From Sphingomonas carotinifaciens (GTDB lineage Bacteria > Pseudomonadota > Alphaproteobacteria > Sphingomonadales > Sphingomonadaceae), in NCBI RefSeq assembly GCF_009789535.1, contig NZ_WSUT01000001.1, positions 1 through 64,000 of the forward strand: a stretch of DNA of 64,000 nt, given 5' to 3'. Shown here in pieces: positions 32,801 to 41,562 of this stretch; within the stretch, counting starts at the first letter, position 1; the number at the start of each line of letters is the position of its first letter. The translations under genes were made by a program, and so were the position numbers. A model generated the notes under the pieces. It made no database searches, had not been told where the DNA came from, and saw only the letters and a list, made by a program, of their open reading frames with translations.

Positions 32801-34900
32801 CTAGAAACTGACGGCGATCGTTCCCCGGATGCTGCGCGGTGCCCCAGGGACGGTCCACACATTCGCGTAGGAACTGGCGACATAATATTCGTCGAACAGG
32901 TTATCGATATCGACCCGGACGCCGAGGCGGGGCGTGATATCGTAAAGTACGTTCAGCCGCGCGATCGTATAGGCGGGCAACCGGTAACCCGTGCCGAACG
33001 GGTCGCCGGCGCGGCGCCCGACATGGGTCACGCCACCACCCACCCCGAACGGTCCGAACCACTTCAGGGCATAGGCGCTGGCGGCATGGGCGGGGACGTT
33101 GGACAGTCGCGTTCCGATCAGCGCGGTATTCACGTCGTTACGCACCGTTGCGTCGATATAGGTGTAGACGGCCGTGGCGTAGAGATCGCGCGGCAGGTCC
33201 AGTGTCAGCTCCGCTTCCGCACCGCGCGAACGCTGTCGACCGACCTGGGTTTTGACAAAGGGATCGGTGGCGTTGGGATTCAGGACGTTGCGCTTTTCCA
33301 TATCGAACAGCGCCCCCTGTCCGGTCAGTCGGCCATTCAGCAGCGCCAGCTTCATGCCCAGCTCGGTCGAACGGCTACGTTCGGCGTTGAAGGTGACGTT
33401 GCCGTCCGACGGGTTCTGGCGCAGCGATTCACCCCAACTGCCATAGAGCGAAACGCCGTCAGTCAGTTGGTAGGACAAAGCGGCGCGGGGCGTCACACCA
33501 TGGTCGCGGGTGCGCAGCTCGTCGTTGCCGGTGACGTGATTGACCACATCCTCACGGAAACTGTTCCACCGTGCACCAAGCAACAGCGTGAACCGGCCCG
33601 CCCGTATCACGTCCTGTGCATAGATGCTCTCGCTGCGAAACGCGGCCGAGCGCTCCAGCGTGCGTGGCGGCACCGGCAGGGGCTGGCCGTAAACGGGCCG
33701 GACCAGATCGATGACCAGGATCGGCTGCGTCGGCGTGCCACGGGCGCGGTTCAAGGTGAAGTCGAGGGCGTGACGCACCCGGTCGACACCGATGCGCAGG
33801 TCATGTGACAGGCCCAGCCAGTCGATCCGCCGGGTCAACTCGGCCCGCAGCGACAGGTCGTTCCAATCAAAGTCGTGGAAACGGCGATCGCGCCCCGCGG
33901 TCCGCTCATCGGGCTGAAGCCCGCGTGGACCAAAATCGACCATGGTTCCGAACCCCTTGAGCGATCCGTCGCGGTGGCTGCCACCCAGTTCCAGGCCAAC
34001 GCCGCTCCCCAGGTCGGCAAACAGGCTGGCCTGCTGCCACAGGATCTTTTGCCGGATGTCGCCGTCCGCCGGTTCGCCCAGAAAGATGGAGCGGTCCATT
34101 GCCCGCGCATCCCCTGCGATACCGACGACGCCGCGATCGAGCACCGTGTCGTTGCGCATATATTCGGCCTGATAGAGCAGCCGCAGATCCTGCGCCGGTC
34201 GCCAGGACACCGAGGGGGCGACCAGCAGCCGCGATCCGTCGACATGCTCCCGGAAACTGTCGCGCCGCTCCCCGACCCCGATCAGGCGCACTGAGAGACG
34301 GTCATCGATCGGTCCGCCAAGATCCGCCACCAATCGCGCGCTGTTCCAACTGCCATAGCTCGCCACAGCGGCGGCATGGGCATGGTCGAGCGGCGCCTTG
34401 GTGACGATATTGATCGATCCGCCCGGCTCACCGCGCCCCGACAAGGCGGCGCTGGCGCCCTTCAACACCTCGACACGCTCGATCGTGGCGCTGTCCACCG
34501 GCGCATTGAAGCCGAGATTGCTGCCGAAGCGGTTGACCAGGATGTCCGGCCCGGCATTCTCGTCGCCCGCAAACCCGCGGATCGCATATTTGTCCCACAG
34601 GCCGCCGAAATTGTTCTGTGCGGTGACGCCGCCGGCAAGATCGAGCACGTCCGCCAGCCGCGTGGCATTCACCGCGACCAGCTGCTCCTGCGCGAACACG
34701 CGGACCGATTGGGGATAGCGAGCGACAGGCGTGTCGCTGCCGATGATGCTGGCATTCGCCTGACGTGCGGTGACGACGATGTCGGTGGGTTCCGGCGCGT
34801 CCGCGCGAACCTGCTGCGCTGCAGCCGGCACAGCCATCGCCGCTGCCACTGCCGAAAAAAATGTCAAACGCGCCCCCGCGCGAACTCTATTGCGCACCAT
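32801..34900 (-). CDS. Siderophore-type TonB-dependent receptor
   Basis: A 699-residue outer-membrane receptor. Signal peptide (ending AVPAAAQ), TonB-box region TDIVVTARQ, then VARYPQSVRVFAQEQLVAVNATRLADVLDLAGGVTAQN, the beginning typical of ferric-siderophore receptors (FhuE/FpvA class), a plug with YAIRGF and IERVEVLKGASAALSGRGEPGGSINIVTKAPL, and a 22-strand-type barrel ending RGTIAVSF. There is no STN domain at the front. The ATG at 34900 is preceded by GGGGGAT. A Fur box 64 nt upstream supports iron control. No siderophore ABC transporter or reductase is next to it. Confidence 0.93.
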   Translation of the reverse strand: MVRNRVRAGARLTFFSAVAAAMAVPAAAQQVRADAPEPTDIVVTARQANASIIGSDTPVARYPQSVRVFAQEQLVAVNATRLADVLDLAGGVTAQNNFGGLWDKYAIRGFAGDENAGPDILVNRFGSNLGFNAPVDSATIERVEVLKGASAALSGRGEPGGSINIVTKAPLDHAHAAAVASYGSWNSARLVADLGGPIDDRLSVRLIGVGERRDSFREHVDGSRLLVAPSVSWRPAQDLRLLYQAEYMRNDTVLDRGVVGIAGDARAMDRSIFLGEPADGDIRQKILWQQASLFADLGSGVGLELGGSHRDGSLKGFGTMVDFGPRGLQPDERTAGRDRRFHDFDWNDLSLRAELTRRIDWLGLSHDLRIGVDRVRHALDFTLNRARGTPTQPILVIDLVRPVYGQPLPVPPRTLERSAAFRSESIYAQDVIRAGRFTLLLGARWNSFREDVVNHVTGNDELRTRDHGVTPRAALSYQLTDGVSLYGSWGESLRQNPSDGNVTFNAERSRSTELGMKLALLNGRLTGQGALFDMEKRNVLNPNATDPFVKTQVGRQRSRGAEAELTLDLPRDLYATAVYTYIDATVRNDVNTALIGTRLSNVPAHAASAYALKWFGPFGVGGGVTHVGRRAGDPFGTGYRLPAYTIARLNVLYDITPRLGVRVDIDNLFDEYYVASSYANVWTVPGAPRSIRGTIAVSF

Positions 34901-35277
34901 ATCCCCCGAGCCGATCGTACCGCGCGATATTGCGCATGTCGAAATCAGAACCGGTCCACTACAGCTAATGCTAACGATTATCAACGATGCGTTCGTGCGG
35001 TTATTAACCCTTTGACCTCAGCAACATTCTGTTACAATGAACGACAAAGCTACTTCCGGTGAGTATGGGACAGATATGCGCTGACCTTATTCTTGGCGTC
35101 GACAGCACTGAATGCCTCATGCCAAGTTCATCGTCGCAGATCTAAGTAGTGCATGTTATCACATACTCGATTGTTGTGCCCCTGCATGCGGCGGCTGCGG
35201 CAATTGCATGTTGCCGAATGCAAGCTGTATCCCGACCGACAATCGAACAATAACTCGAATAGTAGGGGGACCGAAAC
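34901..35277. other. Lower-GC divergent control region between two TonB receptors
   Basis: This 377-bp gap separates two divergent receptor genes. The left part has the Fur box (34964-34982). The middle and right are clearly less GC-rich than the surroundings, with stop codons on both strands. An 87-codon reading frame begins at 35112 with seven cysteines in about 25 residues, but has no ribosome binding site and runs into the receptor start. No terminator or riboswitch-like structure was recognised. Confidence 0.6.
34964..34982 (-). promoter_or_regulatory. Fur box upstream of the siderophore receptor
   Basis: GCTAATGCTAACGATTATC matches the 19-bp consensus GATAATGATAATCATTATC at 15 positions. 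It lies 64-82 nt upstream of the receptor ATG at 34900, a usual place for Fe-Fur repression. The inner dyad TGCTAA-CGA-TTATCA is visible as well. Confidence 0.75.
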
Positions 35278-37545
35278 ATGCACCCGAATCGCATCCACCT
35301 GATGGCAACGGTGAGCATGTTTCTTTCGCCGATAAGCGTGTCGCCGGTTGCGGGGCAGACTACCGAGCCTTCTAGTCAGGCGGAGGCTGGTGGATCATCT
35401 GTTGAAAACGAAGGCGAAATCGTCGTCACCGCCTTGCGGCGCGAGACAAGCCTCCAGCAAACACCCCTGGCGATCACCGCAACGACCGGCGACCGCCTGG
35501 CGGCCATGGGCATCGGGGATACCACCGCGCTCGGACGAATTTCGCCCGGACTGGTATTGCGCGAAAGCGGCCTTTCCGGAACGCGGATCACGATCCGCAA
35601 CATCCGTGCGGCTGGTGAACCGACGGTCGGCCTATATTATGACGACGTTCCGATCATGGGGTCCGCCGGCGTGAATGCCGATGCAGGCGGGACCCTGCCG
35701 GCGATCCGGCTGTTCGATGTCGAGCGTGTCGAGGTACTCCGCGGGCCTCAGGGCACGTTGTACGGCTCCTCGTCCATGGCCGGCGCGGTGCGCCTCATCT
35801 TCGCCAAGCCCGATCTCGATGCCGTCGCGGGCAGCTTTGCCGGGCAGGTGAGCCACGTCGCCAATGGCGGCCCGGGATTCGAAACGCAGGCCATGATCAA
35901 CCTGCCGGTCGTGCGCGATCTGGCGGCGGTGCGGTTCGTCGGTTTCGTTCGCGACCAGCCCGGCTTCGTGGACAATATCCGTCTCGGGCGGAACGACGTC
36001 AACAAGCAGCAAAGCTGGGGTGGACGCGCCATGCTGCGCATCGTGCCGACCGCGGATGTGACGATCGACCTGATGGCCAGCAAGCAATCGCTCGACGGCT
36101 CGCTCAACGACTATTTCCTGGCGGCCGGATCCTATAACGCCACCTACGAAGCACTGCAGCCGCTGCGCGATGACAACGAACTCTACAGCGCCACCGTCGA
36201 TTGGCGCGGTGAGCGCGTGGGCTTCACCGTTGTCGGGTCGCACGGATATCGCGACTTCAACTACAGCTATGACTTTTCCGCGTTCTTCCGGGCAACCGCC
36301 GGGCTGTTTCCGGCTGGCTCCGCCAATTTCGCCCTGTTCAACGACCAGGCGCCCTCCGTCGCCAATTCGTCGCAGATCACCAAAACCGACACGCTGGAGG
36401 CGCGACTTCATTCGGTGGGTGAGGGCGCATTGGACTGGACGCTGGGTGCCTTCTACGCCGATCGGCGCGGCGACATCCAGAGCAACATCATCCGGGCGAG
36501 CCCGGCCAGCGGCGAGGTACTGCCGGTCACGGCATCGTCGCTGCTCGGCCAGCGGCTGCTAACCGACCGGTTGAAACAGACGGCCGCGTTCGGCGAGGTC
36601 ACGTGGCGCCCCGTCGCGGCGCTGTCGCTGACCGGCGGGCTGCGCTATTTCGACTATAGCCGCGCGGTGACCGGGGTGGTCAGCGTGGTGAACAGCTCGG
36701 TCGGCTTCACCCCGGCGCCCCAGACACGCTTCCGCGCCAGTGAGGACGGCCTGCTCTACAAGGCGAATGCCAGCTACGAGCTGACGCCGCGCATGATGGT
36801 CTACGCCACCGTCTCCAGCGGGCAACGCCCGGGCGGCGTCAACCAGCTCGTGAATCTGGCTGCCGACCTCGTCAGCTACCGCGCCGACAAGCTCTGGAAC
36901 TACGAGGTGGGCGCAAAGACGCAGTGGTTCGATCGTCGCCTGACGCTGAACGGCGCATTGTTCCAGATGAACTGGGACGACATGCAGACCGCGGGTGCGC
37001 TGCCCGCGACGAACTTCGCCTTCATCGCGAACGCGGGTGCGGCACGAGTCCGCGGCGTGGAACTGGAAGTGACCGTGCTGCCGCTGGACGGTCTGGAGTT
37101 GCAGGCATCCGGTTCGTACATCGATGCGAAACTCACCGAAAACCAATCGAACCAGACGCTGATCGCGCCGGGGCTGAAGGGCGATCCCATCCCGTTCGTG
37201 CCCAAGGTCACGGCCCAGGGCGGCGCACAATATGCCTGGGATGCAGGCGGCGGCCTGCGCGCGACGCTGCGCAGCGACGTGTCCTATGGTGGCCCGTCGT
37301 GGACCGAATTCCGGCACACCAGCGCGTTCCAGCGTCGGCTGCCCGCCTTCACCACCGTCGGCGCGCGGCTGTCGCTGGAGGGGCGCGAGGATGGCTGGAC
37401 CATTGCCATGTTCGTCAACAACCTGTTCGATGCGGATACGGTGGTGACGAAGCTGAGCGCGAACGTCTACGGCGGGCTGAACAACGTGCGCGCGATCTCG
37501 CTGATGCCACGAACGATCGGGCTCGATTTCAGCAAGCGGTTCTGA
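35278..37545 (+). CDS. TonB-dependent receptor paired with an amidohydrolase
   Basis: A 755-residue outer-membrane receptor. N-terminal signal (LMATVSMFLSPISVSPVAGQ), TonB-box region GEIVVTALRRE, plug (SLQQTPLAITATTGDRLAAMG; TRITIRNIRAAGEPTVGLYYDDVPI; DVERVEVLRGPQGTLYGSSSMAGAVRLIF) and a barrel ending IGLDFSKRF. This TBDR class (IacA-like, with a YYDDVP motif) usually takes up small organic molecules rather than siderophores. GGGGGAC precedes the ATG at 35278. Eleven nucleotides separate its stop from the amidohydrolase gene, so they form an operon; uptake and hydrolysis of the same substrate is likely. Confidence 0.92.
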   Translation: MHPNRIHLMATVSMFLSPISVSPVAGQTTEPSSQAEAGGSSVENEGEIVVTALRRETSLQQTPLAITATTGDRLAAMGIGDTTALGRISPGLVLRESGLSGTRITIRNIRAAGEPTVGLYYDDVPIMGSAGVNADAGGTLPAIRLFDVERVEVLRGPQGTLYGSSSMAGAVRLIFAKPDLDAVAGSFAGQVSHVANGGPGFETQAMINLPVVRDLAAVRFVGFVRDQPGFVDNIRLGRNDVNKQQSWGGRAMLRIVPTADVTIDLMASKQSLDGSLNDYFLAAGSYNATYEALQPLRDDNELYSATVDWRGERVGFTVVGSHGYRDFNYSYDFSAFFRATAGLFPAGSANFALFNDQAPSVANSSQITKTDTLEARLHSVGEGALDWTLGAFYADRRGDIQSNIIRASPASGEVLPVTASSLLGQRLLTDRLKQTAAFGEVTWRPVAALSLTGGLRYFDYSRAVTGVVSVVNSSVGFTPAPQTRFRASEDGLLYKANASYELTPRMMVYATVSSGQRPGGVNQLVNLAADLVSYRADKLWNYEVGAKTQWFDRRLTLNGALFQMNWDDMQTAGALPATNFAFIANAGAARVRGVELEVTVLPLDGLELQASGSYIDAKLTENQSNQTLIAPGLKGDPIPFVPKVTAQGGAQYAWDAGGGLRATLRSDVSYGGPSWTEFRHTSAFQRRLPAFTTVGARLSLEGREDGWTIAMFVNNLFDADTVVTKLSANVYGGLNNVRAISLMPRTIGLDFSKRF

Positions 37546-37556
37546 GGGAGAAGGGC

Positions 37557-38876
37557 ATGAAGGCGCAACATCGTACGATGCTGGCGGTGGCGGCCGCCGC
37601 GGTCGCCATCGCGGCTCCCGGTGCGGCATGGGCGCGCGACGTGGTGATCCACGCCGGCACGCTGATCGACGGCGTATCGGACCGGCCGCGCCGCCAGGTG
37701 TCGATCGTGATCCATGACGAACGCATTGTCGCCGTCACCCCCGGCTTCGTGACGCCGGCGGGGGCCGAAGTGATCGACCTCTCGCGCAAGACGGTGCTGC
37801 CGGGCCTGATCGACACGCACGTCCATCTGACGCTGCAGATCGGCAAGATGCAGCAGCAACTGGCCGCCGTGACCCGCACCGCCTATGACCGGACGCTGGA
37901 CGGCGTCGCCTATGCGCGGATCACCTTGATGGCGGGGTTCACGTCGGTGCGCGATCTCGGCGGCTACACGCCTGCGATCGTCGCGTTGAAGAAGGCGCAG
38001 CAGGCCGGCACGATCGTCGGCCCGCGCATGTGGGTATCGGGCAGTCCGCTCGGCCCGACCGGGGGCCATGCCGATCTGGCGAACGGCTTCGACCCGGCGC
38101 TGACCAAGGCGGAATGGAGCGACGGGGTTGTCGATGGTCCGGAACAGGCCGCGCGCAAGGTGCGTGCGCTGCACCGGGACGGGGCCGACTTGGTGAAGAT
38201 CATGCCGTCGGGCGGGGTGGCCAGCGTGGGGGACGACCCGCAGGCGCAACTGATGACCGATGCCGAGATCAAGGCGGTGGTCGATACCGCGCACACGCTG
38301 CACATGAAGGTGGCCGCCCATGCGCACGGCACAAAGGCGATCGATGCCGCCGCGACCTTGCGGGTCGACTCGATCGAACATGGCACCTACGCCGATGAGG
38401 GATCGTACCGGATCATGAAGGCGAACGGCGTCTACATGGTGCCGACGCTGATCGCGGGCGCGACGGTGGTGGACTATGCGCGTCGCCATCCGGAACTGCT
38501 CAGCCCGTCGGTCGCGGCAAAGGCGCTTCAGGTCGGGCCGCTGATGAGCCGTAATGCCTATGAGTCGTGGAAGGCCGGCGTGCGCGTGGCATTCGGCACC
38601 GACGCGGGCGTCTATCCGCACGGCCGGAATGCGGATGAATTCGCGCTGATGAACCAGGCCGGTATTCCGATGATGGCGACCATCCAGTCGGCCACGTCGG
38701 TGGCCGCGGACCTGATCGGCGACCCGGCGGATATCGGATCGATCCAGCCCGGGCGATATGCCGATGTCGTGGCGACGGACAGCGATCCGCTACAGGACAA
38801 TACCGCCCTCCAGCGCATCGACTTCGTCATGCAGGGGGGGCAGGTCATGAAGCGGGACAATCGCCCCGTCCTGTGA
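37557..38876 (+). CDS. Secreted amidohydrolase (prolidase-like)
   Basis: A 439-residue metal-dependent hydrolase. A signal peptide (ending PGAAWA) sends it to the periplasm. Family motifs: VLPGLIDTHVHL (metal His-x-His, about 80-90), the bridging Lys in DLVKIMPSGG, KVAAHAHGTKAIDAA (His-x-His) and RVAFGTDAGVYPHG (Asp). This set is shared by Xaa-Pro dipeptidase/imidazolonepropionase-like amidohydrolases with binuclear zinc. GAGGGAGAAGGGC precedes the ATG. Co-transcribed with the receptor; substrate probably a peptide or an amide/ester taken up through it. Confidence 0.9.
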   Translation: MKAQHRTMLAVAAAAVAIAAPGAAWARDVVIHAGTLIDGVSDRPRRQVSIVIHDERIVAVTPGFVTPAGAEVIDLSRKTVLPGLIDTHVHLTLQIGKMQQQLAAVTRTAYDRTLDGVAYARITLMAGFTSVRDLGGYTPAIVALKKAQQAGTIVGPRMWVSGSPLGPTGGHADLANGFDPALTKAEWSDGVVDGPEQAARKVRALHRDGADLVKIMPSGGVASVGDDPQAQLMTDAEIKAVVDTAHTLHMKVAAHAHGTKAIDAAATLRVDSIEHGTYADEGSYRIMKANGVYMVPTLIAGATVVDYARRHPELLSPSVAAKALQVGPLMSRNAYESWKAGVRVAFGTDAGVYPHGRNADEFALMNQAGIPMMATIQSATSVAADLIGDPADIGSIQPGRYADVVATDSDPLQDNTALQRIDFVMQGGQVMKRDNRPVL

Positions 38877-38909
38877 CGCAGGCGGGATCGGCGTCCCCTT
38901 CGCCCGGGA

Positions 38910-39701
38910 TCAACGACCGGTATAGCGCGGCGCCCGCTTGTCGATGAAGGCGGACACGCCCTCGCGATAATCGGCGCTGCGCCCCAGCGCGCGCATCGCG
39001 TCGCGCTCAAGGACCAACGCCTCCGGCAAAGACCACGACCAGGTATCGCGGATCAGCCGCTTCGTGGCGGCATGGCCGAGCGTGGGGCCGGTGGCGAGCC
39101 GCGCGGCGAGTGCGCCGGCCACGCCCGGCAGGTCCGCATCGTCCACCGTCTGCCAGATCAGGCCCCAGCGTTGTGCATCCTCGGCCGTGACCGGATCGCC
39201 GGTCAGCGCCAGCGCGAGTGCCCGCGCCTGCCCCACCAGGCGCGGCAGGATCCACGTGCCCCCGGAATCGGGTACCAGCCCCAGCCTGGCGAACGACAGC
39301 ACGAACCGCGCCGACCGCGCTGCGACCACGATGTCGCAGGCCAGCGCGATGCTGACCCCCGCCCCCGCCGCCACGCCGTTCACCGCGCAGACCACGGGCT
39401 TGGGCATGGTCGTCAGCCGGGCGATCAACGGGGCATAATGGCGGTCGATCGACGCGCCCAGGTCGACCGCCTCCCCGTCCGGGGCGGCGCGCCGCTCCGA
39501 CAGGTCCTGCCCCGCGCAGAAGCCGCGTCCCGCCCCGGTCAGCAGCACCGCGCGCACATCGTCATCGGCTTCGGCACGCTCCAATGCGGCGGCCAGCTCG
39601 GCATGCATGTCCGCCGTGAAGCTGTTCAGCCGCTCCGGCCGGTCGAGCGTGATCCGGCACAGATGGTCCTGCGTTTCCACGGCGATCGTGCGCTGCGTCA
39701 T
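38910..39701 (-). CDS. Enoyl-CoA hydratase/isomerase (PaaG-like)
   Basis: A 263-residue crotonase-fold enzyme. The oxyanion hole is formed by GRGFCAGQDLSER (about 60) and VNGVAAGAGVSIALACDIVVAA (about 110). SFARLGLVPDSGGTWILPRLVGQARAL follows, with Asp rather than two Glu as the likely acid, as in PaaG-type isomerases. The end, GRSADYREGVSAFIDKRAPRYTGR, is a common PaaG-like tail. It should hydrate or isomerise an unsaturated acyl-CoA in the cytoplasm. It lies at the border of the catabolic island, convergent with the amidohydrolase and divergent from the monooxygenase gene. Confidence 0.88.
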   Translation of the reverse strand: MTQRTIAVETQDHLCRITLDRPERLNSFTADMHAELAAALERAEADDDVRAVLLTGAGRGFCAGQDLSERRAAPDGEAVDLGASIDRHYAPLIARLTTMPKPVVCAVNGVAAGAGVSIALACDIVVAARSARFVLSFARLGLVPDSGGTWILPRLVGQARALALALTGDPVTAEDAQRWGLIWQTVDDADLPGVAGALAARLATGPTLGHAATKRLIRDTWSWSLPEALVLERDAMRALGRSADYREGVSAFIDKRAPRYTGR

Positions 39702-39869
39702 CGGCGGTGTCCCTTCCCCCTGTATCCCGCAAGGCTACGCTGCGCGGCCACGCGGCGAAAGCATGCCGGCCGCTTCGCGCGTATGTGATTTTGCCGCGCG
39801 CCATGACGTTATCCACCCGGTTTCGCGCGCCACGCCGCATGATGGCTGTGCAGGTGTGGAGAGGTCTGA

Positions 39870-41522
39870 ATGGATACGCGAATGAACGAGCGCGACGATG
39901 CGGGAACGACGCACCGCCTCGATGCGGTGGTGGTGGGTGCCGGCTTTGGCGGGATGTACGCAGCCTATCGCCTGCGTGAGATGGGGCTGTCGTTCGTGGG
40001 GATCGAGGCGGGCGGCGACGTGGGCGGCGTATGGTATTGGAACCGCTATCCGGGCGCGCGCTGCGACCTGATGTGCGTCGATTACAGCTATTCCTTCTCC
40101 CCGGAAATCGAGCAGGAATGGACCTGGTCGGAGCAGTTCGCCGGACAGCCCGAAATCCTGGCCTATGCGAACTATGTCGCCGACCGGCTTCACCTGCGCC
40201 CGCATTTCCGCTTCGGCACCCGCGTGACCGCAGCGACATGGGATGACCATCGACGCATCTGGGTGGTGGAAACCGACGCCGGCGATACCTTGGAGGCGCG
40301 CTACTGCGTAATGGCGACCGGCCCTTTGTCGATCCCCAAGGACCCGGAGATCACCGGGCTGGACCGGTTCGCAGGCGACCTTTACCGCGCGGCGAAATGG
40401 CCGCACCACGAGGTCGACTTCGCGGGCAAGCGGGTCGGCGTGATCGGCACCGGTTCCACCGGCATCCAGATTGTGCAGGAAGTTGCCAAGGAAGCCGGCG
40501 AACTCTACGTCTTCCAGCGCACGCCCAGCTTCACCATGCCGATGCGCAACGACCCGCTCGATCCCGAATATGCCGCGGAGATCAAGCGCAACTATCCCGG
40601 CCTGCGTGCCGCCGCCTGGGCCAGCAACCTGGGCGGGGTGCGACCGTCGACCACGCGCCCCTTCTTCAGCCTGCCCCGCGCCCAGCGCGAGCAGCTGATG
40701 GAGGATGCGTGGAAGATGGGAGGCCATGCCTTTCTCGGCACCTTTTCGGACCTGCTGTTCAATCCCGAGGCGAACGAGCAGGTGGCCGAGTTCGTGCGCG
40801 GCAAGATCGGCGAGATCGTCGAGGATCCGGAAACCGCCGAGGCGCTCAAGCCGCGCGGCTACCCGATCTTCGCGCGGCGCCCATGCCTGGACACCAGCTA
40901 TTACCAGTCGTTCAATCAGCCCAACGTCCATCTCGTCGACTGTCTCAAATACCCGATCCGCCGGATCACCGAAGCGGGGATCGAGACAGAACAGGGGGAG
41001 GTGGCGCTCGACGCCCTGATCCTCGCCACCGGCTATGACGGGCTGACCGGCGCGCTCACCGCCTTCCCGGTCAAGGGCCGCCACGGCCGCGAACTGCGCG
41101 ACAAGTGGAAGGGCGGCGCCCATTCGTGGCTGGGGCTGATGGTGGAGGGGTTCCCGAACCTGTTCATGATCTGCGGCGCGAACGGCCCTGCGGCGCTGGC
41201 GAACATCATCTCGATCAACGAGCTGAACGTCGACTGGCTATGCGACCTACTACGCTACATGGAACGCAACGACCTCGCCACGTTCGAGCCGGACCCGGAT
41301 GCGGAGGAGCGCTGGATGGAGGAAGTGCGCGCGTTGTCCGAACGGACGCTGATGTCGAAGGCGCAGACATGGTATGTCGGCGCCAACGTGGCGGGCAAGG
41401 CACAGGGCCTGACGCTGTTCACCGGCGGCTTCGCCAAATATGCCGAGCATTGCCGGGTGGCGGCGCAGAACGGCTATCCCGACCTGATGTTCGAGCGGGA
41501 GGACGCCCCCGTTCCGGCGTAA
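39870..41522 (+). CDS. Baeyer-Villiger-type flavin monooxygenase with altered fingerprint
   Basis: A 550-residue FAD/NADPH monooxygenase. Two Rossmann motifs are present: GAGFGG (23-28, FAD) and GTGSTG (193-198, NADPH). The type I Baeyer-Villiger fingerprint GGVWYWNRYPGARCD (52-66) is intact. The second fingerprint, FxGxxxHxxxWP, reads FAGDLYRAAKWP (167-178), with Arg173 in place of His. The C-terminal LMVEGFPNLFMICGANGP is also typical. Family chemistry is ketone to ester/lactone; the Arg change may shift activity or cofactor handling. RBS is weak (GGAGAGGTCTGA). The lactonase gene at 46442 in the same island would fit a lactone product. Confidence 0.88.
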   Translation: MDTRMNERDDAGTTHRLDAVVVGAGFGGMYAAYRLREMGLSFVGIEAGGDVGGVWYWNRYPGARCDLMCVDYSYSFSPEIEQEWTWSEQFAGQPEILAYANYVADRLHLRPHFRFGTRVTAATWDDHRRIWVVETDAGDTLEARYCVMATGPLSIPKDPEITGLDRFAGDLYRAAKWPHHEVDFAGKRVGVIGTGSTGIQIVQEVAKEAGELYVFQRTPSFTMPMRNDPLDPEYAAEIKRNYPGLRAAAWASNLGGVRPSTTRPFFSLPRAQREQLMEDAWKMGGHAFLGTFSDLLFNPEANEQVAEFVRGKIGEIVEDPETAEALKPRGYPIFARRPCLDTSYYQSFNQPNVHLVDCLKYPIRRITEAGIETEQGEVALDALILATGYDGLTGALTAFPVKGRHGRELRDKWKGGAHSWLGLMVEGFPNLFMICGANGPAALANIISINELNVDWLCDLLRYMERNDLATFEPDPDAEERWMEEVRALSERTLMSKAQTWYVGANVAGKAQGLTLFTGGFAKYAEHCRVAAQNGYPDLMFEREDAPVPA

Positions 41523-41562
41523 AGCCGGGCGGGGGCGGCGGCGAGCGGCGCGATACCGCCGC

